Shown piece by piece: positions 9,925 to 23,915 of a DNA stretch of 64,000 nucleotides; positions within the stretch are counted from its first letter, which is position 1; every line of letters starts with the position of its first letter. Origin of the DNA: Sclerurus mexicanus (taxonomy: Eukaryota; Chordata; Aves; Passeriformes; Furnariidae). The notes under the pieces were generated by a model that was not told the DNA's origin, searched no databases, and saw only the letters and a list, made by a program, of their open reading frames with translations. The DNA lies in contig VWZF01000357.1 in the NCBI GenBank assembly GCA_013396755.1, positions 546,143-610,142 on the forward strand. Direction: 5' to 3'. Position numbers and translations under genes: made by a program.

Positions 9925-12900
9925 ATCCTTTGCTGACCCCATAGGCAATTAGCTTACAATAGTCATGAGATTTCATTAGTTTCTCTCTGTTAGATAATGT
10001 TTATGCCTTCTCAACAAGCCCACACACCATGTGTCTAATTAGCTAATTACTGCTATATTTCTATCTTATTCTATTCCACAAATTATATTAGAAAGTGGGT
10101 AATGCCACAAATCCCCGAAACAACTTTCATAATCAAATGATGTGCACAAATTCTGCTTTGGGCTTCATAGAAGTACAAAGGACCCTTTACTTTGTATTTA
10201 TTGCTATTTTATGTCTGACAAGTACCTCATTATGTTGAGACATTTCAGTTAATAAGTTTGACACAAGTGATCAAAAAACTTTTTTAGAAACTGAAATTCT
10301 TAAATCTCCAAGGCAGTGTAAATCCAGGTGGTGAAAAAGGGGGCTCAGCCACTATTTTCTCCCTATTTTCGCTCATCAAGTTGGAGTTTAGACAGTTTTC
10401 CAGGATCTGTTTTGAATGTTGCTATGCAAAAATCAGTGAATTTTGATTTGTTTTTATTTTGATGTTTTGTAGTCCCAGTTTATCAATTTTATACTGTGGA
10501 CTGGCACATTGTTTAATTTCAGCTACAGAACTCTTAAGGTTTTGGGGTTTCTTTTAATGGGACATTTTGACACATTACAACCAACTTAAAATTCTGTATT
10601 TCATATAATTTATTTATACACAAGCAGTATAGAAAATGCATCATTGTTTTTGTCATTTAAGTATTCTACCCATTTAGTTTGTTTCCAGATCTATCTTTTT
10701 AATGCTTAAACAGTTCTTCGTCCCCAATTTCAGCAAAATACATATTGACACATTACTCCTTTTTGCACCTCAGGAACTACTCCGATTAAGATCAGCTAAT
10801 GCTAGTGAAGGACAAATCTCAAAAGGTTCAAATCAGATCAATTATGTGTTTGTTTTATGCTTACATAAATATCAGCTACTCAAAAATAAAATCAGTCTGG
10901 CAATTTCAGAAGTAAAAATTTATCTCGTGAGATTTTTTGGTATTTCTAACTCTATTCTCAGCCAAAAATGCTGTAAATTCTCACTGTTACTCAACTTTTA
11001 CTTCCAGTCCCTAGTATACTACACATCAACATTTGAGAAATTCTAGAAAGGAAGTAGACACAATATTGCTTACAAATGTGAAGACTCTCTTCAAAATGGA
11101 AGTGGCTGTTCTAACTTTTGTGGGTTTAGTGTTTTTTTGGATTTTTTTTTTCCTGTGGTGAATTTTTTCCAGGAATAATTTGTTCCAATTCTGCTTCATT
11201 TATTTTCTATCCTGTTGTCTATACACCCTGACAGAGAAACCTACTCTTTATTAGAAGTAATTCCAATTTTTTATTTTTTTTTAAGCAATATGTACACTAT
11301 TTTTAGTGTATAAAAAGGCTGGAGTTACGTTAATCCAAAACATGATTCTTAAAATTTAGAATCTGATTTTTCTTCATTCAAAATTATTAAAAATCAAAAA
11401 TATAATTAGAGCAAACCAAAGTATTTAGATTGACTGACTCCATATGAAGCAAAAAGGCAGCCTTATTTGATCTCATACAGTATGTTTTCTGTGAGTGTAT
11501 GTGCTCTGAACAACTCAGAGATCTTGTCCTCTAGACACATAAAGTGGTTTCATCTCTGATCAGAATGTGGTTAAAAGATTTGCATAGCCTGTTTAATTAA
11601 CTTCTTTCACCATTGGCTATGACTTCAATCATTTGCAGCAGCTTAAATTTCACAGGTGTGCTTGTGTGTTGGTTGGTTTGTTTGTTTTTCACCCAATAAG
11701 AAACAGCAACACTCATTCTTCCTGGCTCATTAGCATTCTGCCATCTCATCAGACTATTGTCCTTCTGTGGAGGAATGGCTGAAGGGCTGTTTGAGAAGTA
11801 CAAGACAGGGAGAAGGAACACTGCCACCTACTGAAGTACCTCGCCCGTCCACCTCCAAATCCTCTTAGAGTAACAAGCTGAAGCTGCTTGTGCTGAGAGC
11901 TGCAGCATCACCCTTATCCCATCAGTGTAATTGCGCATGTAATTGTCAAAGGTCCCGAAGCTATGTGCTATTTATATTACGAAAATTCATGAACAGGAGC
12001 AAACTCCTCATTTTCCTTTTTGTTGGGCCTTTTTTTGCTGGTTGTAGAACTTACCTAAATATGTGTGGTGTATGTAGTGATAACTTTTTGGTGCTACTCT
12101 CTTTAGAAGATACAGCATGGAAGTGTTAGAAATTTTCTTGCCACTTACACCCAAAGATGTGTCTGACCAATATGTTAGCAGGCATCAGGCCATTTGGCAG
12201 ATCGACTTGAGCATACTTAACCAAGGAAATATGTTCATCGACTCTATTTGTTGAAGGCATAATATTCACCTGGGGAATTAAAAATGGATCTCAGGCAATA
12301 AGTGTTTCCACACCCATGACAAATCTAGCAGATAGATAACACAACGCCCTTTGATTTAAAATATACATTTTCAAATTTATTCCAAGACAAAGTGATATTT
12401 TTGCTGCCTAACTTGAATTAGAATATGAACTTTTGAAAGGAGGTTTTGCAGGATATACTAGCCTTTCTAATGCTGATATTTTCTTACATTTTTAATAAAA
12501 AAAATCACAAGTAATGTAATTCTGATTGTAGACCCTGGTTACAAAGAATTTTTTTAGTTAGTTTAGGTAAATATTCAACAATGTGGAAAAAAGGTCAGGT
12601 TGACAAAGTCAAAAAAAACCCCACCCTGAACAAAAGTGCCTCTTCTGTAAAGCAAGTGATAATGCCTCATTTAGCTCATTTTTTATCTGTTAAGACCAAG
12701 ACTTCATGATATGATGTTCACTGACTTTAAAAAGTTTTAGTGGAAACACAGGGTAATTATTGCATCTAGATTTTGCTTTCCATAGTGGTTTGATCTAGTT
12801 AAGAATTTTTTTTAAAATGCACATTGGAAACTAATTCCATCTGATTGTCCATCATTAATCTGTGTGATTTGTTACTCTCTTTCATCATTACAGCTCACTA

Positions 12901-14252
12901 GAAAAATGAAATGCATCCTCTGGAAAACTGAGGTCCCAGGCACGAAGATGTCTTACTGTTTTTGAAACAAATGTCATGAAGAAAGACTTTTAAGACATTG
13001 TTATCTTCCGTTGAAGAAGTTATATTCTAAACAATGTTGAACTTTCTGTAGCTGTATGCGCAGAGAATTAGATTCACTCCCAGTGAAGGTTAATGACATT
13101 CCTTCAAGGCTTCCATTGCTCTTATGGGCCCTTAGACCTGTGTTGGTTCAATGCTAAAATAGGAAATACATTTTATCTCCTTGCTCTGTATGAATGATTT
13201 CTGTCAAGGCTGATACAATGCACATCTCATTTTAGATAAGCCCTTCCATTATTTGGAATCACATTTTGAGTTCATTTTGGGAAATAACATTTATATAGTA
13301 ATTAAAATGATCTTTCATATTTGCATATAATTTTTTTAATTGTTTTTGCCTTAAAATGTTGGTTTTGTTTGACATTATACTGTACTTTCTCTGGGAAAGC
13401 TGTCCATCATTCTTGCATACTTAGTGTTGTCTCTTTATAGCAGATGTGCTCTTTTCCTTCCACTCATGTTGTTATTGTGTATCTAACTATTTAATGTCAT
13501 TAGCTTCATTTATTGTTTACAACATTGCTTTCTTTATGGAAGCAATGTAGTATAAATTCCATGTTTTTAATCACCGATTTCTATATCTCAACCTTTGAAT
13601 ATCTTCTTTTAATTAGATGTGATCATTTGCTTGGTTTTTGCATTTACTTTTTATATATTCTCTTCAGTTAGGGCTGTAAGTGAGGAATAGCATTCAGTGT
13701 GAATCCAATACTTGTCAAAGGTATTCATTAATAGAATTCATTCAATAAATTCAGTAAAATAAGTGCTTTCCATGCGAGGCCATAATTGAATATGTCAGGA
13801 AAAAACACTTCATGCTTATATAATAATTTCAATTTGGACGACTTAACATTGCTTATAAAATTATATAATAAGGACTTAAAGCATTGTGTTAGGTAAATGT
13901 TAATGTTATTTTTGCTGGTGAACAATAGGAGTAAAAAAAGTAAAGGACTGGGTTAATAGATTATGTTGTCACACATTTCCTTGTATAGACAGAGGACTTA
14001 GATATCTGTTTTGCACAAATTTGATGTCCCTTTGGATCATTCATCATGTATTACCTTAGGAAACCACTTTCTCTCCTACAGACAGACTTTCTAACTTTTA
14101 TTCTGCAAGGATTTCACATTGCATATCAAAAAGAGAAAGATCTTTTGATGTTAGTTGTCTAGCACTAATATAATATCTGAGTTTGGTAATTCACAGAATT
14201 TAAAGTTTTTCCACTATGATTTACGAGGCTGTGACTTACTGTTTATATTATC
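9925..14252. other. Non-coding stretch with no recognised feature
   Basis: I see no gene or transposon. A 114-codon open frame at 10702-11046 (+) is the longest non-repeat frame here. It has no domain, low-complexity bias or splice context that I recognise and is most likely chance in AT-rich DNA. Confidence 0.65.
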
Positions 14253-14314
14253 TTTTTTTTTTTTTTTTTTTTTTTTTTTTCCTTTTGTTTCAGTGCAAAG
14301 CCTCGGAGTTAGAN
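14253..14314. repeat. 28-base T-run with nearby ambiguous base
   Basis: Uninterrupted T from 14253 to 14280, then ordinary sequence with a single N at 14314. The base call near the homopolymer is uncertain, so frames crossing it are unreliable. Confidence 0.9.
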
Positions 14315-17300
14315 TTTTTGCCCCTAGGGTATTTATATGTTTATGTATATATTTGCTTTTGGAGTGATTGTGTCATCTTGAATGAATATGACAAATTCAA
14401 TAACTGAGCAGATCTATCGAGAGTTTAGTGACATACATATATTTTTATATATGAGGTAAACCATATCCATTTCATTAATTGAATATTGTCCAGGGGAAAA
14501 AGAATAAAAAGAGACCAAGCCCCCCTAATATTAAAAGAACTTTTATAATACTTTTCAATGAATTGAAGAGCTGTAATTAGTTGTTAAAAAAGAAACATCT
14601 TTGAATCTGATGGGGAGTGGTTTAATGTATTACAATTACTGTCACTGGGTGAATTTGGTTAAATCATGCTGAATCATGAAATTGAGAGAGATCATGATTT
14701 AATGTTAAAGTCTGAGCATGTTAATATATCATTTCCTGTCTTCAAGAATGCAACAATAATTGCAAAATATATAAATATTTTAACATTCACTTTAGCCTCT
14801 GAAAAGGGCAACCCTACCAGGCTTCTGGGTTAATACTGGATTAAAATGACAAGGAGTATAGATCAGAATAGTGCTCATTTTGCAAGTACCAGATCTTGGA
14901 AGACTGGAAATATGAACTGGTGGTAGCACCTTAGGGATCTTAGTTCTTCCACACTATGTATAGGAAAGGCGAGTCACAAAAGCCAGCAAGAGAGAATGAG
15001 GTTCTGGAGGAGGCAATTGGTGTGGAGGACATGTTGTGTTACTCCCTGCCTGTCTCAGGACATGCAGTGTAATACAGGATTCTGCTAGGGATCACTGAAT
15101 AAACTCTGAAGAAACTGGACTTTTTTTGCAGGGGAAAGTGATGCCCCACTGAAAGATAACCGTTTGGATCAGGGAAGGAGTACAAACATGCCAGTTAATT
15201 AGCTCTGCTCTCAGTTTACACAGCTGCACTGCTCCAGGCTGATATGATGCTGTACTGTATGGTGTAGGCATGCCCTTGGGACTCTCCTCAGAAGACACCT
15301 AACACTGATTTCCTCTTTTAAGAGAGCCACCTGAGCAATTCTTCAAAAATCATAGTTATCACCCCTTTCAAAAAACAGCTGGAGAGTGTGGAGGTTTAAG
15401 TACTCCACTGCTGTGCGCAGATCAATAGTTTGCATCATATTAAAAAGAAAACTGGAAGAATTTAATTTCTTGAAACCCTGCTCATATTAAGACATATTAA
15501 ATGGAGAAACCTCAATCATAGGAGCTAACTATAACTTCAACTGATTGTGCACAATGCTTCCTTGCTTTCCACCATGGAAATTCTTTCACTTTGTGTGGAA
15601 TATCTTATATCCATCAGTGTGGGTTTCCCAGCAGGCTTCCACTTTCTTCCAGGTGAATGCCCTAACCACTCAGGCAGAAGGTAAAATAAGAGCCAGGAAT
15701 GGGAGACAACACAGACATTTTGTTTGTTTCCAGGATGTTAAACCAAATAAATCCTTATCAAAATTTTGTTAACTATAAACTGTATCACAATGTGTGCAGT
15801 GGTATTCAACTGAATCTGCCTTGAAAATTCCAAGATAAGTTACTTTAAGGTCCTGCTACATCCAAATCTGTATTAAACACTTAAGACTAGTCATCAGAAC
15901 GAAAAAAGATATATCCAGTTTAAATGCTTGACATTTGCCTTGAAGCTCTGCAGACATTTTCTATGCAAAATGTAAATATTGGGGAAATTTTTCAGTTTCC
16001 ACTGTCTTCACCTGTGAAACTGTGTCTGCTACTTTTTATGTTCTCCCCAATGCATGTGATTGCTGTAAAGTTCCTAGAGGCACACAGCTTTACAAATACA
16101 ATGTCATGATATTAGGTGTTTTGAGCAGGAGAGATCTCAGTATGGTCCCTGTATTGGTACCATCAAACTTTCTCTTGTGAAACACAAGCTACCCTTCTGG
16201 AGAAAGAAGTAGAGGGAGAGGAAGATGAAGAAGACTGGGGATAGATAAAACATAAATTATTCATAGTACCAGCCTGGATTTTGGAAAAAATAGGTGACAA
16301 AACCTATGTGACCTCTCAGTGTCTTTTTCTGACTATTTTTCTGTGACACTCCTATAAAACTTCCTCATTTTCATGGAAAGTATCGGCATGAGGAGCATGA
16401 GGACTTAAGGTTCCCCATAACTTTCAGCTGCTGAAGAAGAACCCAACTGCTTGTTTATGGCTTGGTTTGTATTCTCTCTTGCTTGTTTACATTTCCAGCA
16501 CCCTTCCTAGTAGAAGTGTCTGGGCTTACTCTCTGACAGGGGGACAGGACATATTTTATCCTTCCTTGCAATAACTCTAGAACATTGTTTCTTATCCACA
16601 CACTGATTTCATTAAAGCTCTAACTTATTGATTTATCAGCTCAGGATTCCTGTTTTAAAAATAGAGATTTCTCTGAGCTAGAAGTTTAATCTCTGAAAAG
16701 ATTGTATTTATTTACAATTTCGAAGATTCACCTGATACTACAATCAGTGGTACCATGTTTTTTTAGAATAATCTTTTTTTTATTTGATAGACAAAAAAGT
16801 ACTCTTTTAAAAAGTTACATACTTGACAGTCATTTGGGACAGAAATCTTAAATTTGCATTCAAGTTCCAGGGCAAATTTAACCTGACATTTGATGGAATT
16901 TCAAATATTTTTTCTAATAAAATGTTCACCTGGAAGTTGTGTGTTTCTTGATTCTAGATGAGATTGCCATATGGTTTGTCCAAGGATAAAATAAGTACCA
17001 AAATTCATGTAGTGGAAAAGCTGTTAAATGCATTCAGGTAATTTAGCTTTGCAGACCCAAGAGGATCACTTCTTAACATCAAGGAGCCCAGTATAAGCTA
17101 TGTTATATGGAGCAGTAATTAGACAAAAATGTAGAATTCCCCCGATGTGAAACATACTGGGATCTTAGACTCTAAATATAGCAACAGTTTCCTAAATGTC
17201 TGGCTAAGAACCAGTGCTGATAGAGTGGTTTTCTTTCCCCTGTCTCTTTTTCTTGCCAAGTAAACATTCTTATCTATAGCAACATTCAGAATTGAACGAT

Positions 17301-17416
17301 AGTTACTTATTTTGTACATACAACTATTTTCATTAATAGTAATAAAAGAAAAGGTAACAATACTAGAGGTAATAAAATCAGCACAACTCCATTCCTTCAG
17401 TGATTTTGGTGGAATC
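14315..17416. other. Non-coding stretch with no recognised feature
   Basis: No gene or repeat family is recognised. A purine-rich tract at 16199-16240 reads on the minus strand as a long polypyrimidine run ending in CAG. The sequence beyond it has no convincing exon. Confidence 0.65.
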
Positions 17417-18269
17417 TGGGATGGATTAACCTTGGGTGACTGCCAGACCTTCACTCAGCTGCTCTATCACTCTCCCCTCCTCAACAGGACAAGGAAAGAA
17501 AAACAAGATGGAAATGCTTGTGGTTGAGATAAAGGCAGGGCTATCAGTTACTGGCATGGGCAAAAGACTCAGCTGGGGAAAAATTAATTTAATTTACTGT
17601 CATTAAAATGGTATAGGATGGTCTCCTCACCCATGCCCTCTTCTTCTCAGGCTTTACTTCACTCTCATGCCTGAATTTTCTATTCTTCACCCCCCAAAAT
17701 GTCCCAGGAGAATGCGAACTGTGGCTTGGAGCTGGTTCATAACACAGTCTGATCTGTGATTCTCCTTTGTCCTCACATATTTTTCTACTCCAGCATGGGT
17801 CCTTTCCATGAGGTACAGTCCTTTAAGAAGACTTCTCCTGCATGGACTTCTCTCCATTGGTCACAGTTCCAGCCAGAAAGCCTGCTCCTGTGTGGATTCT
17901 CTGCAGGCTACAAGGGAACAACCTGCATCACTGGTCTTCATGGACTACAGGAGAATTTCTGCTCCAGCACCCGGACCACCTTCTTACCTTCCTTGTTCTC
18001 TGATCTGAGTGTGTTCAGGGTTGTTTTTCTCACTTTTTCTTTGTCATTGTTCTGTCTCTCACAACTTCTGCACAGTGTTCTATCTTTTTTTAATCAATTT
18101 TTCACAAAGACATCAGCAGGTCAGCTGACAGGCTCAGCTGTGCCCTGCAGTGGTTCCATTGGGGCCAGCTGGAACTGGGTGCATCTGGCAGAGGGCAGCC
18201 ACTGGCCCCTCACAGAGGCCACCCCTTCAGCCCCCTGCTCTAACACTTTGGCACAGAAAACAAATACAG
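17417..18269 (-). mobile_element. Solo LTR of a second avian endogenous-retrovirus family, minus strand
   Basis: Read on the minus strand, the segment follows a long LTR family widespread in birds. Landmarks, in plus-strand order, are 'GCTGCTCTATCACTC..CCCTCCTCA' (about 17457-17483), 'TTGAGATAAAGGCAGGG' (about 17523-17539) and 'GACTCAGCTGGGGAAAAATT' then 'AATTTAATTTA' (about 17568-17597). These are followed by imperfect tandem units built on 'CTCCAGCATGGGTCC' (17789-17975), 'CAGGGTTGTTTTTCTCAC' (about 18016-18033) and 'GGGGCCAGCTGGAACTGGG' (18161-18179), ending 'CAAATACA'. The poly(A) signal and TATA region are eroded. No internal retroviral sequence flanks it. The 196-codon frame on the opposite strand (17756-18346) is produced by this LTR and is not a gene. 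Confidence 0.87.
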
Positions 18270-21200
18270 GAATACCCTGGAGAACAACTGCTAACAGTTT
18301 TGAGCAAGGTGAGTTTTCATCAAAGATCTTCTTCACATCTCCTTAAGTATTGTAATTCCACTTTATTTATGTAGGTAAGACTTAAATTTTACTGTCAGTA
18401 ATGAGGAAATAAGAGTTCAGCTCCAAATTGCCACTTCCTCCCTTACACTTTTCTTACTCTTTTTTTTCCCCTTGGTACTTGTTTAGTCTAAATTTCATGT
18501 TACTTCCACATCTTGAACAACAGAAAGATATGCAGGCACTGGCAGTAGAACAAGAAAATGCTATGAGTACCTGAGTCATTAACTATAAAAGTAAGAATCA
18601 TGGCATGTAGACAAAAGCTCTTTGGAGTTTCTAACAATAACCACTATAGTACTGATGTCGGGTTGCAAATACAGGACATTTCATGTGATAGGGTGGGTCA
18701 TTCGTTTCAATGAGCATCCAAAACTTTTAAGTACTTATTGAAGAGAAAGGTATCAAAATCACTCTTACTCTCTAAAATAAAGTAAGCTTTTCTGACTTCA
18801 GCTTTGTCATCAAGATTAGTTTTGAGACAGGCTTGTTAAACCTGGAAAGAAAACTACAAGGTCCTGTTCTTCCTCCTACTGAACAACCTCATCAATGCCT
18901 TATCAAGGCTGCTGAGACAGCATGCTTTTAAAATAAGGTTTGAATTTTGAACATTTTTTAATGTCTGCCCCTAATTAGCAGAGCCTACCAAAATGTTTCG
19001 ATTCTGTTTTCATTTAATTTCAGTTAATGGGTCTAGATTTAAGTATTTACTTAAGTGCTTTGATGAATGCGAAAGAAGGAGAATGCTTATCTAAGCATTC
19101 ATGAATTTTTGCATTGATACAAGTGATCCTAGCTGGAATTTTTTCTTTCAGTTGTAGATAAATATCAGCTTCATGGGAAACTCTGTTCTCATTTACTTTG
19201 ATGTTCTTTAAACTTAATTTTCTATGACTTTCCTTTGCTACTCCAGATTTACCCCAATGTATCTGAAAGCAGTAGTTGACTCTTACAAATTGACACAGAA
19301 ATAAAAGCAAACACAATTTAATTGCCAGTCTGAAAAACCCTTGCCAAACATTTATTGAAGAGTTAATTTTTCTTATCTTTCTTCTTACTTTTTTCTAGGC
19401 AAAGAAGAGGTAGTAGTCGGAAATATAACATTGCTGTTTATAAAGACAAAGATGTCTGCAACAGGGTATTAACATTTATTTTTCTCCAAGAAACAGACTC
19501 ACTTTTATTCTGTTTGAGCTCTGTAGACACATTTAGATACTATAAAAACCTTGAAGAAAGATAAATGAAACTACCATTTTAGTGAGAAGGTCTTGAGATT
19601 TTGGCAGAACTTACAAAAATGAGTTTGAAACCTCTAACTCCTCTACAGTGTTACAGATAAAAGAAACTAAACCCTTAATGGGAGAAGAGATTATGACAAA
19701 GAAAGGTAACTAAAACCAAATCAACCAATATTAACACATTTACCTGATGAAAAGACAGAAAAACAATTGGGGTATTTTTTGTTTGTTTGTTTTGTTTGTT
19801 TGGGGTTTTCCCCCCCAGTTTTTAATGGTCTTATACTTGTTTTGAGTTACTTTTGTGTGTGTTGATGTTTGTTAATGATAATTACCTTTCCCTGTACTGT
19901 TTGTTTTTAATGAGCCCATCAAAATGGAGCATAAATACTGTAAAATCACAACAGTAATTATTCTCATCTACTTATAAGGGAGCATAAACCAAAAAATAAA
20001 CAGGACACTGGTGAATTTAGGGCTTAAATGAAGCTTTATAAATGATTCAAAACACTGTTTAATATCACAGATCTGGAACTCAGATTTGGGTTTCCCTTCT
20101 GGAAAAATTATCCAAAACAGTATCTTGAGACAACAGCTCAGTTTTCTAAACATTTCTAATTCCACTGCAGTTGGTGTTTGAAAGCCACAGTCCAAACTGA
20201 GAAGCTCCATACATGAGAAGCTACCCAAACAGTCTGGGAGTCAGGTTGTATATCTATACTATGGTACAGGTTCAGGTTCTGTAAAAAAGGACCAGCTAGA
20301 CCATACAGTGAAGTACTGTTGCAGCTGCATTGCTTCTGTAACAGACTATTTGGTACTTACAAGGGTTCTCAAAGATTAACCATAGGGTGTAAAGTAGCCC
20401 AGACGCAAGGTACATGAGCTCCTATAGCAGCACAGAGGGGGCAGTAGAACCCCTCCAGTATAGAGGTCAAAGACAAGGAAATTGCACGAAAGCCTTTGAG
20501 AATATCAGCATAGGTTTATACTATTAAACTAACCAGCAGGAGGGAATGCTTCCAGACACTCAATCATTGTGTATTATTGGGATAGCTGTAAGAATGTTTT
20601 GCATATAGCACTCTCAAACAATGCCCAAGGTACAAATCAGGATTTACTGAAAGGGAGTGAGCATTGCCAGTATGCAAAACATATTCAGGCAAACTGTACT
20701 GATGACTGGGAAAGTTTGATTGCACAGATTTGGAACATTGGTCTTGGCTGGTTTTAAGGCCAAAGAATGGCACACTAAATCTACTAGTACAGCCACAGAT
20801 CACTTTAAACCAATTAAGCAATTGCACAATAAATTCCATATGTAAAAGAATTTTATGCAATTTCTCCCATTTTTTTTTAAAGTTACTGGGTCAATGGAAG
20901 ATAGATCCCTAGATTTAGGCCCAATTTTAAGTCACTGTGCCTTGTCATTCACCTCTACCTTTACTGTATGATTAACATCCTAATTCCCAGAGACATAGGT
21001 CAAGTTTTTTAAATGCTATTAATTTACATCAAGATTTATATAAATAATGTATCTGCATTAGGTAAACACATAGGATAGGAAGGTATAAGTCTGTATATAT
21101 TTGTATACGTCATTAAATATAAAATTTATAAAAATGTAAATACATAATTTCATAGGTATGTGAAATTAGTGTCTAGAAGTTAAACATTAGTTTCTGGATC

Positions 21201-23868
21201 TCCTCTCAGATTCAGTTTGCACCCACTGTACCACAGAGGTCACAGAGTAAAAATTTTGTTCCATTGATTCTGGAAGTAGTAGTTACAACATGCTGATATC
21301 TTCAGCACTCTTCTTCAGTGAAGGGTTTTTAATTGCTCTGTACTAAGAACCCAGCATTCATGTCTCTAAGGTGTGTTACCTTCTGTGTTACTTTTTATGA
21401 TACAGTAGAGGAAGGTAGAGAGCTCTCATCAGCACAGTGTGCTGCTGGTAAGGGAAAGGATTTGTTCCCAGATCTGAACACTGAATAATCACTTTTCATA
21501 CTCAAGAATCATGAAAGCCTGTTTGCTTTATAACTATCCCTATGTTGTCTTGTACTTTTATTTTGTAATTCAGCATGCCTTCCTGTGAGTTACTTTCCCT
21601 TACAGAGTGAGAGTTTAATGAGTGCTAATTCTCCAAAGGTTTTTCAGTATGTGTGTGCTGGGCTGTCAAGAATCCCCAGAGTGCAGGGTGTAACAGGTTA
21701 GTGCCTTTCCATCTCCCTGCCTTGGCATATTTCCTGAAATCACAGTGCAGCAGTGGCAGGTTCCTGCAGAGTGCTTTGTTAAGATGTGGTGTGCAGCTCC
21801 GTGCCGCTTCCTCTGACAGCTCTGCCTTACGGGGGTGGAATTCTCAGTGCTTTCCTTGCTTTTGTGCTGCACAGTGAAGAGGGTGTGCAGCTTTCTAAAT
21901 GTGCATACATTATATAGACTTTTTTGTTCAGCTTGGGATATTAAGAGGAATGTAATTAAATCTTATGTGGAAAATTTGACTCTAATGTCAGAGCACATCC
22001 TCTGATACAATGTTCATTCCTCACCTGTAGACCTCTCTTGCCAGGGCTGTCCTATGACTATGACATTTCCTTTGTTTTCTTTGTAGTATGTTTTAAGATT
22101 ACTAAGTATGACGGTTCTCAAAAAACATTCTGCTCTCAGAACTGAAACAAAGGACATGTTAATAGGGTAGGATATTTTTCACTTCAGATCAATTAATTCA
22201 TTAATCCATTCCATGCTATTTTACATCCTTGTCTCAGCCTTTAACAGTATTTACAACTTATTCCAGTATTTGCTTGAATTACTTTGGCACGTGGGGCTTC
22301 TGTGAACTCAGAGTACAGACGAAAAAATAAAAGATTGGCATTTGCTATATGGAAGCAGTAGCTATGTGGTAAGAGCCTGCAGCTTTTGCAGGACCCCTTT
22401 GTGCTGTTTAGACACAGTGACACAGTGTCACTAAGGGTTCCCAGAGGAGATCCAAGGTTCTTTATGATAGGCTTCATTCTTGCTCCTTCTTTATAATTAA
22501 CCATGGTCTGCCAAAAAGGATACACATTTTTTGGAAGGTAAAACATTTATGAAGTTCATGTTGACGAGAATGGGACTGCAAAACATGAAAAATATGCACA
22601 GGAAATAAAGAGGTCAGGTACAAAAGAAAAATAAAAGTGAACAAAAAAACCATGCAATAGTATGGAACATAGAACAGAACAATTTCATTTCACATGCAGG
22701 TAAACTGTAAGAATGAATTTCTACTTCAATAGGATCTGATTTCATACTTCTGATTAATTTTGTACTGTCAAGGCAGCTATTTCACACCTATTCCAGAACT
22801 ACACTGACACATATGTGACATGATCCAGGTTTCATGTCTGATCTCCTCCATTGTTCAGCTCACGATTAAAAGAAAAAAAATCATCTTTTAACATGCTTCC
22901 TGTAGCAGAAATTTATTAGACATTATAATAGAAAGGCAGGTATTTGGGCATAAATATACCATAATTTAGCAGAGTAAAATAATCTCTAAAGACAGGAGTG
23001 TATACTGAGGCCTGTCAAGACCTTTTTTAAACTCCATTCTTGAAAAGACTGCCTAATTAGAAAGAGTGCCTAAATACAGACTATCAGCATGGTGCTGTTT
23101 GCCTACAAATTGGTGAAAGCTTACATGAAAGTCTCACAAGGTACCAAAGACAGCAAAGTGAAAAGCTATACCATAGAGGTAAGCCAATGGATCTTTTTAC
23201 CAAAAAGGTGTTAGCAACTATTCAGACAAGACTTGTGAAATGTTACACATTCTGTAATCTTCTTTCCTTTTATTATTCATTGGGTGTGAACGTTTGTACA
23301 TATGCATGCATGAAATCAAAGCTCACAGAAAGGATTCAATTTTCTATGATGGTTCATAAAATCTTACACAAATTTCAGAGATGGTATGGTAGAGGTGAAA
23401 TACTTAAATTCTCCATACATTGTCTTCATGAGATGTTTCAATCCTACCATTTTCTCTGGGGTTGAGTATCTATACAGTTCTTATGCTTTTTCAGCTCGCA
23501 GGATTTTTGAAGAAACTAGAATAGGCCCAGATATTTTGATAGGACTGAGGGTGTAATGTTCTTAGATAATTTAGAGACTATAAAAAGAGGAACTGCTTTT
23601 TAGCTCATGAAATTGTCTTTTACAACATTGCAGTGTTGTAAAATGTCTGTAACTATCATGTTTGTCTACACATTGCTTCTCTAGCTAGACCTTTTTTTTT
23701 CTTTTTTTTGTCCATAATACCCCCATCAGCAACTAGTAAGGGCTAGAGTTCCCTGTGATTCCTCCAAATAAGTCTCTCTATGATTCATGCAGAAAAGTCT
23801 ATTGACAGTGGAGATATGAGTTTTTCTCTTCTTGACAGAAACTTTTACCAGATTTTCATGCCACTGTC
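18270..23868. other. Mostly non-coding stretch; one GC-richer patch
   Basis: No gene is recognised. A segment at about 21650-21885 is clearly richer in G+C than its surroundings, with a few CpGs and open frames on both strands, but I match it to no family. A strong acceptor-like sequence at 19398 is listed separately. Confidence 0.6.
19399..19474 (+). other. Weak candidate exon behind a strong splice acceptor
   Basis: An almost pure pyrimidine run from about 19364 ends in TTTTTTCTAG at 19398, an excellent acceptor. The frame starting at 19400 stays open for 54 codons and begins QRRGSSRKYNIAVYKDKDVC. The only nearby donor, AACAGG|GTATTA at 19475, is poor. I recognise no protein. The call rests on the acceptor and the composition of the first codons only; chance is quite possible. 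Confidence 0.15.
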
Positions 23869-23915
23869 TTTTTTTTTTTTTTTTTTTTTTTTTTGTTTTG
23901 TTTTGTTTTGTTTTT
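23869..23915. repeat. T-run followed by (TTTTG)n
   Basis: Twenty-six T are followed by four G-TTTT units. On the opposite strand it resembles a poly(A)-like tail, but no retroposed body is recognisable on the expected side, so it is called only as a simple repeat. Confidence 0.9.

Noticed and set aside
10702..11046. 114-codon plus-strand open frame outside repeats
   Set aside because: No domain, signal peptide, splice context or recognisable homology; frames of this length are expected in 64 kb of AT-rich DNA.
16199..16240. Long purine tract reading as a strong acceptor on the minus strand
   Set aside because: The sequence beyond the AG offers only short frames and no donor at exon spacing, so no exon is supported.
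17756..18346. 196-codon plus-strand open frame
   Set aside because: It lies antisense within the minus-strand solo LTR (17417-18269); its Ser/Cys/Trp-rich composition follows from the LTR sequence.
23869..23915. Poly(A)-like tail (minus strand) suggesting a processed pseudogene
   Set aside because: No coding or small-RNA body is recognisable upstream of the tail on the relevant strand.
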